Shown here in pieces: positions 16,383 through 25,306 of a stretch of 64,000 nt of DNA; positions within the stretch are counted from its first letter, which is position 1; each line of letters opens with the position of its first letter. This stretch comes from Gemmatimonadota bacterium (GTDB lineage: Bacteria; Gemmatimonadota; Gemmatimonadetes; Palauibacterales; KS3-K002): NCBI GenBank assembly GCA_020344215.1, contig CP070815.1, positions 4,647,591 through 4,711,590 of the forward strand, read 5' to 3'. The position numbers and the translations under genes were made by a program. Below the pieces are notes generated by a model that made no database searches, was not told where the DNA came from, and worked only from the letters and a program-made list of their open reading frames with translations.

Positions 16383-18776
16383 ATGGACGAGATCTGGCAG
16401 GACATCAAGTACGCGATCCGCTCGCTGCGGCGCGGCGGCGCCCTCATCGCCATCGCCGTGCTCTCGCTGGCCATTGGTATCGCCGCCAACACGACGATCT
16501 TCAGCGCCGTCGACGTCTTCATGCTGCGGCCGCTGCCCTACCCGGACTCCGACGAGCTGTACTCGGTCTACACGACGAACCGGGAGCGCGGCTGGACCCG
16601 GGCCTCCTTCTCGGTGCCCGACTTCGCTGACCTGCGCGAGCGGAGCCGCACCCTCGATGTGGCGGCGACGCGCTACATGAGCTTCAACCTGTCGGAAGGC
16701 GATCGGCCGGAGCGACTGAGTGGCGTCCAGGTGAGCTCGAACTTCTTCCGCATGCTGGGCGTGCAGCCGGCGCGCGGCAGGGCGTTCACGGCGGAGGAGG
16801 AGACCGAGGGTCGACACCACGTGGCGATCATCAGCGACGGGCTCTGGCAGCGTCGCTTCGGCGGAGACCCCGAAGTGCTGGGCCGCGTCGTGCTGTTGGA
16901 CAGCGAACCGCACACGATCGTCGGCGTGATGCCGCCGAAGTTCTGGTTCCTCAGGCCGGGCACCGAGATCTGGGTGCCTTTCTACATTACCGGCGAAGAG
17001 CACCGCAACAGCCACTACATAGGCGTCCGAGCGCGTTTGAGACCGGGCGCCACGCCCGAGCAGGCACAGGTCGAGGCGGAGCGCATCGCCGGGCAGCTGG
17101 CCGCCGAGTACCCGGACACCAACACCGGTAAAGGCGCGGTGCTCATCACGCTGCACCGCGACGTGTTCAACGAGGGCTTTCGGACGGGCAGCCTGACCGC
17201 CACGGTGGCGGTGCTCTTTCTCCTGCTCATCGCCTGCGCCAACGTCGCCAACCTGTTGCTGACGCACTCGGCCGGGCGCGAGCGCGAAGTCGCCGTGCGC
17301 ACCGCGCTGGGCGCTGACCGTGCCCGCATCGTTCGTCAATTCCTGGCCGAAGCGTTGACCCTGTCGGTGGCCGGGGCGATCCTCGGCCTGGGACTCTCCG
17401 TCTTCGGCATCCGTGGGCTGCTGTCGGTGATGCCCGGCTGGTTTCCACGCATCGACGAGATCGGCCTCAACCCCCGCGTCCTAGGCTTCACCGCGCTGGT
17501 CACTATGCTGAGCGCCATCCTGGTCGGCCTGGCCCCCGCGTTACAAAGCACAAAAGCAAACATGGTGGAATCGCTGAAGGAGGGTGGTCGCGGCGGCACG
17601 GCAGCCAAGGGCGCGCGTCTCAGAAAGGTGCTGGTCGTAGTCGAGGTGTCGCTGGCCCTCGTGCTACTGGTGTCTTCGGCGCTCCTCGTCCGCGGCTTCA
17701 TCAACATCCGTCTGGCCGAGCGCGGCTTCGACGAGAACGACGTGCTGGCTTTCATGCTCGCGTTGCCCGAGGAAGAGTACCCGGACTCGGCATCTACCAT
17801 CGCCTTCCATACCGGACTGCGCGAGCGCCTCTCCTCGCTTCCCGGCGTGAGAAGCGTCGGCGCGACTTCGATCCTGCCGCTGCACGGGAGCAGCGGGACC
17901 TACTACTGGCTCCCCGGCGAGGACATAGAGAGCGACCAGCAGCGAAAGATCACGAACACCATGACCGTTTCGCCGGGCTACTTCGAGGCGCTGGACATAC
18001 CGGTCCTTCAGGGACGCGTAATCGAGGATCGCGACCGCCCGGCGGGTAACCGCGTCGTCGTGGTCAATGAAGCTATGGTGGAGCGGCACTGGCCCGGCGA
18101 GAACCCAATCGGCCGTGAGCTCGTGGTCTACTCTGGGCCCAAGCAGATCGTCGGCGTCGTCGCGGACGTCTACTACAGCAACGACGTTCAGAGCGTCGGG
18201 CCCATGGTCTACTTCTCCGCCTATCAGGGCAATAACCGCTACCTGGACTGGGTGATCGAGACCGACGTGCCCCCCGAGCGGCTGGTCGAGACGGTGCGCC
18301 AGGAAGTCCTGGCTATCGATCCCAACCTGCCGGCATACAGCCTCCGGCCGCTCAAGGCGCTGATCGACGAGAACCTGGGCGGCGACACGATCATGGCCAA
18401 GATCATGGGCGTGGTGGCCCTGATCGCGCTGGTGCTGGCGCTGGGCGGCGTGTACGGCGTGATGGCCTACTCGGTCTCGCAGCGGACTCAGGAGATGGGC
18501 ATCCGCATGGCGCTAGGCGCTCAGTACGGCGACGTGGTCTCCATGGTGATGCGCCAGGGCGCACTGCTCGCCCTGCTCGGCGTGGTGCTAGGGGTCGCCA
18601 TCGCGCTCGGCGTGACCCGAACCCTGGCAATCTTCCTCTACGGTGTCAGCCCGTTCGATCCGCTGACCTTCGCCGCCGCCGCTTTGGCGCTGCTGGTCGC
18701 CGGGATCGTGGCGACATTCTTCCCGGCACGCCGCGCGATGCTGGTCGACCCCATCGTCGCGCTGCGTGCCGAGTGA
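16383..18776 (+). CDS. ADOP-type ABC transporter permease (MacB/FtsX-like)
   Basis: The 797-residue protein starts MDEIWQDIKYAIRSLRRGG. The first helix is followed by the MacB-like periplasmic domain, the helix LLLIACANVANLLL and an R-E-V-A-V-R-T-A-L-G-A cytoplasmic loop. The second half ends with SQRTQEMGIRMALGAQ and FFPARRAMLVDPIVALRAE. No ATPase is encoded nearby. The upstream frame is open to 16269, but homology starts at this ATG. It faces the next ADOP gene tail-to-tail with 27 bp between the stops. The two differ enough in sequence that they are not a recent duplication. Confidence 0.92.
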   Translation: MDEIWQDIKYAIRSLRRGGALIAIAVLSLAIGIAANTTIFSAVDVFMLRPLPYPDSDELYSVYTTNRERGWTRASFSVPDFADLRERSRTLDVAATRYMSFNLSEGDRPERLSGVQVSSNFFRMLGVQPARGRAFTAEEETEGRHHVAIISDGLWQRRFGGDPEVLGRVVLLDSEPHTIVGVMPPKFWFLRPGTEIWVPFYITGEEHRNSHYIGVRARLRPGATPEQAQVEAERIAGQLAAEYPDTNTGKGAVLITLHRDVFNEGFRTGSLTATVAVLFLLLIACANVANLLLTHSAGREREVAVRTALGADRARIVRQFLAEALTLSVAGAILGLGLSVFGIRGLLSVMPGWFPRIDEIGLNPRVLGFTALVTMLSAILVGLAPALQSTKANMVESLKEGGRGGTAAKGARLRKVLVVVEVSLALVLLVSSALLVRGFINIRLAERGFDENDVLAFMLALPEEEYPDSASTIAFHTGLRERLSSLPGVRSVGATSILPLHGSSGTYYWLPGEDIESDQQRKITNTMTVSPGYFEALDIPVLQGRVIEDRDRPAGNRVVVVNEAMVERHWPGENPIGRELVVYSGPKQIVGVVADVYYSNDVQSVGPMVYFSAYQGNNRYLDWVIETDVPPERLVETVRQEVLAIDPNLPAYSLRPLKALIDENLGGDTIMAKIMGVVALIALVLALGGVYGVMAYSVSQRTQEMGIRMALGAQYGDVVSMVMRQGALLALLGVVLGVAIALGVTRTLAIFLYGVSPFDPLTFAAAALALLVAGIVATFFPARRAMLVDPIVALRAE

Positions 18777-18803
18777 GCGGCGGCGACCCCTGCGAACGCC
18801 TGG

Positions 18804-21242
18804 CTACTCCGCCCTCAGCGCCTGGTTGGCGTCGACGCGGACCGCCCGAGACACGGGGACGGCGATCGCGGCAAGGGCCACGAAGGTCATGAACAGCGCG
18901 CCGCCGGTCAAGAACAGTGGATCGAGGGGGCTGATCCCGTAGATCAGACCCGATGTCAGACTTGCCGAGAGTATTGATCCGACGAGACCAATGGCCAACC
19001 CGAGAAGGACCAGACGCAGTCCCTGCCGCAGGAACAGTCCCATCACCTTGCCGCTGTCGGCCCCGAGCGCAACCCTCACACCGACCTCGTGGGTTCGCTG
19101 GGACACGTAGTACGACATGACCCCGTACGTCCCGGCCACTACCAGGATCAGCGCCGTAACGGCGAAGAGGGTGACGAGCAGCGTGTAGAACCTCCGGCGC
19201 TCGTTGGCGCTCGTCACCACATCATCCATCGTGCGCACCCCAGAGAACGGTATCTGGCTGTCTATCTCGCGCACCGCCTGCCGCAGAGCGGGCACCAGCG
19301 CCTGCGGATCCCCCGATGCTCGCACGACCAATCGCGTGTACGACCAAAGCTCAGCGCTGTGGGGAAAGTACATCTCGGGAAGCGGCGGGTACTCGAGACC
19401 CCACTGCCGGACGTCCGCGACCACACCCACGACGGTGGCGATCCACCCCGGCGGGTCGCCGTTCTGGCGAACCCGTTTGCCCAGCGCGCTCTCACCAGGC
19501 CAGTAGCGATCTACGAAAGCCTGATTGACGAGCGCGGCCCTGTCAGTAGCGACGTCCGTGTGCGTCGCATCACTCTCCTCGAGCCTCCTCCCCGATAGCA
19601 GGGCTATCCCCATCGCATCGATGTACGCGGGACTAACGTACGAGTATTCGACCAGCGGCCGCCGCGCTTGCGGATCGTACGTTTCTCCATCCACCAGAAC
19701 CGAGCCGTTGTTGCCTCCCACCAGAGGTAGCTTGTTCGTCGCCGCGGCATATTCGACTCCCGGCAGACCCTGAACGCGCTCGAGCAGCCGGTTCCAGAAA
19801 GCGACACGCCCTTCGGTCTCCTCGTATCGCGGTCCGTTCAGCGGGATGCCGGCGACCAGCACGTTCTCGGTAGCGAATCCCCGGGGGACTCTCAGCACCT
19901 CCAAGTAACTCACGATCAGGAGGGCGGCACCGTTCGCCAGAACGAACGCCATGGCGAGCTGGCCTGCCACCATCATCCCGAGGAAGCGGTTTCGAGTTCG
20001 CCCGCCCGCCTGACTGCCCCGCCCTTCTTTCAGTGCCCCGACCAGGTCGGTGCGAGACGCGAACAGCGCCGGCGCCAGGCCGAAAACCAAACCGGTCGCC
20101 GCCGTCACCAAGAGCGAAAAGAGCAGCACCCAGCCATCGATCGCTATCCCCTCGACCCTGGGGATGCTCGGAGGAATCAGGTTCTTGATGGCACCCATCG
20201 CCCCCAGGGCGATGACCACGCCTGCCACGCCGCCCATCGCTGACAGCACCATACTCTCCGTCAGCAGCTGCCGGATCAGACGCGGACGCGCCGCGCCCAT
20301 CGAGGCCCGGATCGCCAGCTCGCTCGTGCGGGTCGAGCCCCGCGCCAGCAACATGCTGGCCACGTTAGCACAGGCGATCAGCAGCACGAGCCCCACGACT
20401 CCCAGCAGCAGCACGAGAAAACTGCGCACCCCACCCAGGGCTCGCCGCATGAGCGGGTCGATCCACACCTGGACCTGGGCATTGGTGTTGGGATAGGCCT
20501 CGGCGAGGCCGGCGGCGATCGCCCGCAGATCGGCCTCCGCCTGCGCGACCGTGATGCCGTCCTCGAGCCGGCCGAGGGCAGCAAGACTGTGCCAGCCCCG
20601 CAGACTGTCAGCCCGGACAAGCACCAAGGGCGTCCAGAGCTCCGGCTCGTCGGACATCGAGCTCCACGGCTTCGGGAATTCATACTCCGGCGGCATGACA
20701 CCGATCACGGCGGAACTCTCACCGTTGACCGTGATGCGCTTGCCAATGATGTCGGGGGCCGCGCCGTGCTGGCGTCTCCAGAGCGCGTCGCTGAGGATCA
20801 CCACCCGGTGATTCCCAGCGATCTCCTCATCATCGGTGAACAGCCGTCCCAGCCTCGGCTGCAGGCCGAGCGCCCGCAGCACGCTGGCCGTGCAACGCAC
20901 TCCGAAGACCCGAGCCGCTTCCTCCTCTCCAGCCAGATTGACCCAGTCGAACCGGTAGACCCCCATCTCCTTCAGGGAGCTATTCTGTTCCCGCATGTCG
21001 AAATAGTCGGGCGACGCGAACGGCTGGTACGCCCTGTATTCCGTCGGCCGCTCCCATATCGCCACGACCCGTTCCGGCTCCGGATAGGGGAGCGACCGCA
21101 ATATCAGGCCTTTCATCACGCTGAAGATCGCCACGTTCGCGCCGATCCCGACCGCGAGCGTGAGCACGACCAGCAGGGTGAATCCCGGGCGTCGGCTTAT
21201 CTGTCGGAGTGCGTAGCGGAGATCGTGGGCAAGGTCATCCAT
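18804..21242 (-). CDS. ADOP-type ABC transporter permease (MacB/FtsX-like)
   Basis: The 812-residue product begins MDDLAHDLRYALRQISRRPGF. It has the duplicated architecture with LLIACANVASMLLARGSTR in the first FtsX block, SQRTHEVGVRVALGAD in the second, and the terminal VPVSRAVRVDANQALRAE. The periplasmic domains are full length (for example SVIGVMPPEYEFPKPW). AAGGGGG precedes the ATG. The gene is oriented with the downstream sigma54 regulators but separated from them by 73 bp and unlikely to be part of that system. Its partner ATPase is not in view. Confidence 0.92.
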   Translation of the reverse strand: MDDLAHDLRYALRQISRRPGFTLLVVLTLAVGIGANVAIFSVMKGLILRSLPYPEPERVVAIWERPTEYRAYQPFASPDYFDMREQNSSLKEMGVYRFDWVNLAGEEEAARVFGVRCTASVLRALGLQPRLGRLFTDDEEIAGNHRVVILSDALWRRQHGAAPDIIGKRITVNGESSAVIGVMPPEYEFPKPWSSMSDEPELWTPLVLVRADSLRGWHSLAALGRLEDGITVAQAEADLRAIAAGLAEAYPNTNAQVQVWIDPLMRRALGGVRSFLVLLLGVVGLVLLIACANVASMLLARGSTRTSELAIRASMGAARPRLIRQLLTESMVLSAMGGVAGVVIALGAMGAIKNLIPPSIPRVEGIAIDGWVLLFSLLVTAATGLVFGLAPALFASRTDLVGALKEGRGSQAGGRTRNRFLGMMVAGQLAMAFVLANGAALLIVSYLEVLRVPRGFATENVLVAGIPLNGPRYEETEGRVAFWNRLLERVQGLPGVEYAAATNKLPLVGGNNGSVLVDGETYDPQARRPLVEYSYVSPAYIDAMGIALLSGRRLEESDATHTDVATDRAALVNQAFVDRYWPGESALGKRVRQNGDPPGWIATVVGVVADVRQWGLEYPPLPEMYFPHSAELWSYTRLVVRASGDPQALVPALRQAVREIDSQIPFSGVRTMDDVVTSANERRRFYTLLVTLFAVTALILVVAGTYGVMSYYVSQRTHEVGVRVALGADSGKVMGLFLRQGLRLVLLGLAIGLVGSILSASLTSGLIYGISPLDPLFLTGGALFMTFVALAAIAVPVSRAVRVDANQALRAE

Positions 21243-21315
21243 TGGGCCCCCTTGGCGTTCTGTGGCCTAATGGTTGGACCTTTCCTGAGGCAAAAAGGTT
21301 GTCAGGTGCTTGGCC

Positions 21316-22716
21316 TCACGGCCGTCCCGAACGCGACTGTGAGTTGGTGAGCTCGTACTTCTTCATCCGATAGCGGAGAGTGTCGCGGCTGAGGCCGAGG
21401 AGGCGCGCCGCACGGGCCACGTTGCCCGCCGTCCGCGCAAGAGCCTGCTCAATAACGTTTCGCTCGACATCTTCCATTCGAAGCCCCTCCGCCGGGAGTT
21501 GGAAGATGTCATCCCTTGCGTCGGTTCGCTTGGTAGCGCTGCTAATCTCCACCGGGAGGTGCTCCGGTCGAATTTCCTGCGTGTCTTCCAAGATAAGCGC
21601 TCGCTCGAGCACGTTGCGCAGCTCGCGGACGTTCCCCGGCCAGGAATAGGCCTCCAGGACGTTCATCGCGTCCGCAGTTATCGTGGCTGGCTCGCGTTTG
21701 AGGTCTCGGGCCAATTGCTCAATGAAGTAGAGCGCCAGTGGCGCACAGTCCTCAGGTCGTTCACGTAGCGGAGGGATATTGAGATCGACGACCTTCAGCC
21801 GGTAGTATAGATCGCTTCGGAACTTCCCCTCTTCTATAGCCCTATCCAGTTTCTGGTTGGTGGCGGCTATCACCCGCACGTTCACCGGGATGTCGGTCGT
21901 GCCACCCAATCGCTTGAACCTCGAATCTTCCAAGAAGCGCAACAACTTGACCTGAGCCCCCAGCGGCATGTCGCCGATCTCGTCCAACAGCAAGGTGCCT
22001 CCGTCGGCAAGTTCAGCGAGCCCCTTCTTCCGCTCGCGTGCATCCGTGAAAGCGCCTCGCTCGTGGCCAAATAGTTCCGCCTCCACGAGCTGTTCAGGCA
22101 GCGTGGTGCAATTGATCTCGAGGAAGGGCTTGTCCTTTCGGCTGCTGTGGGCATGGATGGCGCGAGCAACGAGATCTTTGCCGGTCCCACTCTCACCCTG
22201 AAGCAGCACCGTGGCTGACTCCGTGCGGGCCACCTTCTCCACGGTTTCGGCGAGCTGACGCACGGCGCCCGAGCGGCCCACAAACTCGACGTTTGCAAAC
22301 TGCCAGCGGTGTTGCTCGCGCAGGACCGCGATCTCCCGGCGCAGACTCTGAGCCTCCAGGCCTTTCTCGATCGTGATGAGCAGATCGTCGAGATCCACAG
22401 GCTTCTCGAGGAAATGGTACGCTCCCGCCTTTACCGCCCTGACCGCTGTCTGCACCTCTCCATATGCCGTCACGATCACGACGACCAGGTCACGGTCGAC
22501 CTCGTGAAGCTGAGTGACCATCTCGAGGCCGTCAGCATCGGGGAGCCGCAGATCGAGCAGCATCAGCCTCGGGCTCTCCTCCGTCGCCAGACGCAGTGCT
22601 TCGTGGCCCGTCGCCGCCTCCATTACCCTGTAGCCGGCTGCTCCGAGGTGCTCGCTCAGCCAGCTACGGAACAGTTCCTCGTCGTCGACGACGGCGATGA
22701 CAGGTCGACTGCTCAT
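21316..22716 (-). CDS. NtrC-family sigma54-dependent response regulator
   Basis: The 466-residue activator has a receiver domain (VVDDEE, phospho-acceptor Asp in LLDLRLPDADG, Lys in FLEKPVDL). An AAA+ domain at about 145-385 has Walker A GESGTGKD, a sigma54-contact loop written GAFTDA instead of GAFTGA, and Walker B LLLDEIGDMP. The C-terminal Fis-type helix-turn-helix is AARLLGLSRDTLRYRMKKY. Phosphorylation should trigger oligomerisation and ATP-driven opening of sigma54 promoters. Its start overlaps the kinase stop by four bases. A -24/-12 promoter at 25200-25215 is the obvious target. GAFTDA is a known natural variant rather than a sign of inactivity. Confidence 0.92.
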   Translation of the reverse strand: MSSRPVIAVVDDEELFRSWLSEHLGAAGYRVMEAATGHEALRLATEESPRLMLLDLRLPDADGLEMVTQLHEVDRDLVVVIVTAYGEVQTAVRAVKAGAYHFLEKPVDLDDLLITIEKGLEAQSLRREIAVLREQHRWQFANVEFVGRSGAVRQLAETVEKVARTESATVLLQGESGTGKDLVARAIHAHSSRKDKPFLEINCTTLPEQLVEAELFGHERGAFTDARERKKGLAELADGGTLLLDEIGDMPLGAQVKLLRFLEDSRFKRLGGTTDIPVNVRVIAATNQKLDRAIEEGKFRSDLYYRLKVVDLNIPPLRERPEDCAPLALYFIEQLARDLKREPATITADAMNVLEAYSWPGNVRELRNVLERALILEDTQEIRPEHLPVEISSATKRTDARDDIFQLPAEGLRMEDVERNVIEQALARTAGNVARAARLLGLSRDTLRYRMKKYELTNSQSRSGRP

Positions 22717-24575
22717 CGCACCAGCGCCTCTTGCGCTGCCGCCGGAATGACGAGCGTGAAGGTAGAGCCTTCACCGAGCTCGCTCTCAGCCGTCATACAG
22801 CCGCCGTGGCGTTCTACGATAGCCCGTGTTATCGCCAAACCGAGTCCAGTGCCCTGGTGTTTGGTGGTATAGAACGGCCGATAGATCCGCTCCATCTCGT
22901 CGGGCTTGATCCCCTTCCCCGTATCGGAAATCGAGAAGCACACATTGCCAGCCTCGCTCTCGATCGCAACCTGAAGCGCCCCGCCCGGCTCCATTGCCTG
23001 GATGGCGTTTAGAGCCAGGTTGACCAGAGCCTGGGTAAGCAGTTCCGGATCCACTCGGATCGTCGGTAGCGCCTCGGCGTGGCGCTCTGTGATTCGCACT
23101 CCTGCGGCGTCGGCCTGCGGCCGCACGAGGGCGATGAGCTTCTTCACGAGCTGCTTGGGATCGGTCCAGGTAAGGAGCGGCTCCTTGGGGCTGGCGTAGC
23201 TGAGCAAGTCTTGTATGGCCGACTCGATACGGCGAATCTGCGCGTGGATCTGCTCCAGAAGCGCGGCCGATTTCGGATCCGTCATGACTCGCCTTGATAG
23301 CAGATCGACCCCGCTCGCCACACCTACGAGCGGGTTCTTTATCTCGTGTGCTATGCCGGAGGCCAACTCGCCGACGGATGCGAGTTGTGCCGCTCGACGC
23401 ATCTCTTTCTCATGAAGCTCGTGGATCTCGAGCGTCGATGACCGAAGCTCGCTGGCCATCTGGTTGAACGTGCGGCCGAGGTCGCCTAGCTCATCGTCTC
23501 GCTCGATCCCGACAGCAACATCCAGATCGCCTTCGCGAATGCGCTCGGCCGCAAAGACCAGGCGACGTAGCGGCGCGACGATCGACCGGGCCACGGTCCA
23601 GACTATTGCGACGAGTAGAAGGGCGAATACGCTCTCTAGCCCGGCGGCCAGTAACGCGAGGCCGCGTAGTTGGCCGAGAGCGCTGGCAACCGATACCTCC
23701 GAGATGTACAGCCAGGGCACGCCCGATACGGATACCGAAGTACCGACCACATCTACGCCCTCGTAGTTGACGTAGCGGGCCACTGAGCCCGGCGCCTGAT
23801 CGACCAGAGGCGACGGGAGGGGCTGCCGATAGTCAACGGGGATGTGAGGATGCGAGATGAATACTGGGAGGCCCAAATGGTCGACGATGAAGGCGTGGAC
23901 GTCCACGACCGGATGCTCGGGATGGCGCAGAAACCCCTGCAACGTCTCGAAACCCACGCTGCCCCCGAGCACGCCTCTCACTTCCTGCTGCTCGTCGCGA
24001 ATCGGCACCGCCAGCCGGTACACAGGCACCACATCCCCGTTCCGCGTCTCCCAATCCGCCTCGAAAAAATGCTCGACACGGCCCCGGCGGAAGAGCCGGC
24101 TGAGCGACCAATCCTGTCCAAGCCGGTTCCTGTAAGTCGCCGCAATCACCGCTCCCGTCGTGTCGATGACGAAAAGCTCGGTTAGCGACCTAAGCTCCTC
24201 GAGCTCGTGATCGAGGTGCGCCTGCAGTGCCGTGACGGACCGCTCCTGTATCCGACCAGCATGCACGGCTGCCGCCGCGCTGGGAATTGCCCGAAAGAGT
24301 GGAGGCGCGCTGACCGTAATCCCATCCAGGAATAGCTGGTGGCGCTCGACCTCTGTGGCTACTTGCCGCGCTTGGATCTCCGCCAGAGCGCGCAAGTAGC
24401 GCTGTATCTGGTTTTCAATGATCCCGCGGCTTGCCACGTAGCCGACACTATTCGAGACAAGCAGCGGTACCAGCGAGAGCACGAGAAACCACAACAGGAT
24501 CCGCCGACCCAGCCCGCCCCGCAGCGGCGTGTTCCGCCAGAGCGAGCGCCAGGAATCAACTCGGGCCAACGCCAC
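22713..24575 (-). CDS. Membrane sensor histidine kinase (dCache-HAMP-HisKA-HATPase)
   Basis: The approximately 620-residue kinase has a first membrane helix (RILLWFLVLSLVPLLVSNSVG) and a long periplasmic dCache-like sensor with cache motifs such as VIAATYRNRLGQDW and VPWLYISEVSV. A second helix and a HAMP linker follow, then a HisKA domain with the phospho-acceptor in GIAHEIKNPLVG. The HATPase_c domain has an N box (LALNAIQAM) and G boxes DTGKGI and GTGLGLAI. The sensor may read a small exported solute. The start is uncertain: GTG at 24575 or TTG at 24569, the latter with GGAGGG at better spacing. It overlaps the upstream receiver gene slightly. Confidence 0.9.
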   Translation of the reverse strand: MALARVDSWRSLWRNTPLRGGLGRRILLWFLVLSLVPLLVSNSVGYVASRGIIENQIQRYLRALAEIQARQVATEVERHQLFLDGITVSAPPLFRAIPSAAAAVHAGRIQERSVTALQAHLDHELEELRSLTELFVIDTTGAVIAATYRNRLGQDWSLSRLFRRGRVEHFFEADWETRNGDVVPVYRLAVPIRDEQQEVRGVLGGSVGFETLQGFLRHPEHPVVDVHAFIVDHLGLPVFISHPHIPVDYRQPLPSPLVDQAPGSVARYVNYEGVDVVGTSVSVSGVPWLYISEVSVASALGQLRGLALLAAGLESVFALLLVAIVWTVARSIVAPLRRLVFAAERIREGDLDVAVGIERDDELGDLGRTFNQMASELRSSTLEIHELHEKEMRRAAQLASVGELASGIAHEIKNPLVGVASGVDLLSRRVMTDPKSAALLEQIHAQIRRIESAIQDLLSYASPKEPLLTWTDPKQLVKKLIALVRPQADAAGVRITERHAEALPTIRVDPELLTQALVNLALNAIQAMEPGGALQVAIESEAGNVCFSISDTGKGIKPDEMERIYRPFYTTKHQGTGLGLAITRAIVERHGGCMTAESELGEGSTFTLVIPAAAQEALVR

Positions 24576-24930
24576 CCTCCAGCAGATCCGTAAGCTTACC
24601 GAGAAGCGCGCCATGCCCGGTCGTCTTCGCGACCCAGTACACGTCGCGCATACGCTGAGACAGCCGCTCTCGCGGCGGCGGCGTCGCACTGTACACCAGC
24701 ATCAGCGGCGCCAACGCCAGATCTCTCACCCGCTCAAGCAGCGATACACCATCCATCAGCGGCATTCGGTAGTCCGTCACCACCACGTCGGGCTCCACCT
24801 CTCGGGTCAGTTCCACCGCCTCCTCCGTCGAATCCGTCGCCCATACCTGGTACCCGCTCGCCTCCAGCGCAGCCAACACACTCTGCAAGACCAAGCGATC
24901 GTCGTCGACCAAAACGATCTTCTTCGCCAC
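24556..24930 (-). CDS. Stand-alone receiver-domain response regulator
   Basis: The product is essentially one CheY-like receiver domain of about 124 residues: KKIVLVDDDRLVLQSV, phospho-acceptor Asp in VVVTDYRMPLMDG, and a late Lys in VYWVAKT. It has no output domain. I start it at the GTG before AKKIVLVDDD. An ATG 14 codons upstream is also in frame. It is the first gene of the regulator operon (receiver, kinase, NtrC activator), so a phosphorelay or phosphate-sink role in that system is likely. Confidence 0.85.
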   Translation of the reverse strand: MAKKIVLVDDDRLVLQSVLAALEASGYQVWATDSTEEAVELTREVEPDVVVTDYRMPLMDGVSLLERVRDLALAPLMLVYSATPPPRERLSQRMRDVYWVAKTTGHGALLGKLTDLLEGGVGPS

Positions 24931-24981
24931 CCTCGGTCCAACCTTCCCGATTGCCTGGGTTCCGAGCCGCATTCTGCTGGG

Positions 24982-24996
24982 TGGGTCTTTTGCCCA
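24982..24996. promoter_or_regulatory. Candidate activator site 1 (15-bp inverted repeat)
   Basis: TGGGTCTTTTGCCCA is an interrupted palindrome. It shares 12 of 15 bases with site 2 at 25111-25125. It lies 52 bp upstream of the receiver gene start, in the shared divergent region. It is a candidate binding site for the NtrC-type regulator, possibly for autoregulation. Confidence 0.4.
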
Positions 24997-25110
24997 TGTC
25001 AGCTTCGGGCAAGAACGGTACCGCCAAGCGACTGACTGAAGAATAACCAATAATGATACTCGTTCGATACCCCTCGCCCACGAGAAAGGGTGAAATCCCC
25101 CACACCCGGG

Positions 25111-25125
25111 TGGGGCATTTGCCCC
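25111..25125. promoter_or_regulatory. Candidate activator site 2 (15-bp inverted repeat)
   Basis: TGGGGCATTTGCCCC contains the palindrome GGGGCA-TT-TGCCCC. Its centre is about 95 bp upstream of the -12 element of the sigma54 promoter, the usual distance for an enhancer-like upstream activating sequence. An adjacent ACACCCGGGTG repeat extends the symmetry. Confidence 0.45.
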
Positions 25126-25199
25126 TATCTCGGTCAGGGCACCACCCGGCCCGTCTCTGTAAGTTGCCTGGTGACAATAGGTTCACGGTTTTGAAAAGC

Positions 25200-25215
25200 T
25201 GGTACGAGATCTGCC
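25200..25215 (+). promoter_or_regulatory. Sigma54 (-24/-12) promoter of the cytochrome operon
   Basis: TGGTACGAGATCTGCC fits the -24/-12 consensus (TGGCACG-N4-TTGCW), with GG at 25201-25202 and GC at 25213-25214 separated by exactly ten bases. It points toward the cytochrome genes and predicts a start near 25226 and a leader of about 80 nt. An NtrC-family activator is encoded on the other side of the gap. Confidence 0.65.
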
Positions 25216-25306
25216 TTTAGCAGAGACGGAAAAGCAGGCCCCAGCCACGTCGCTCGGCCGATGTCTGATCTCGCGGCAATTCGGTCACCCACTGTAAGGA
25301 GGAGCC

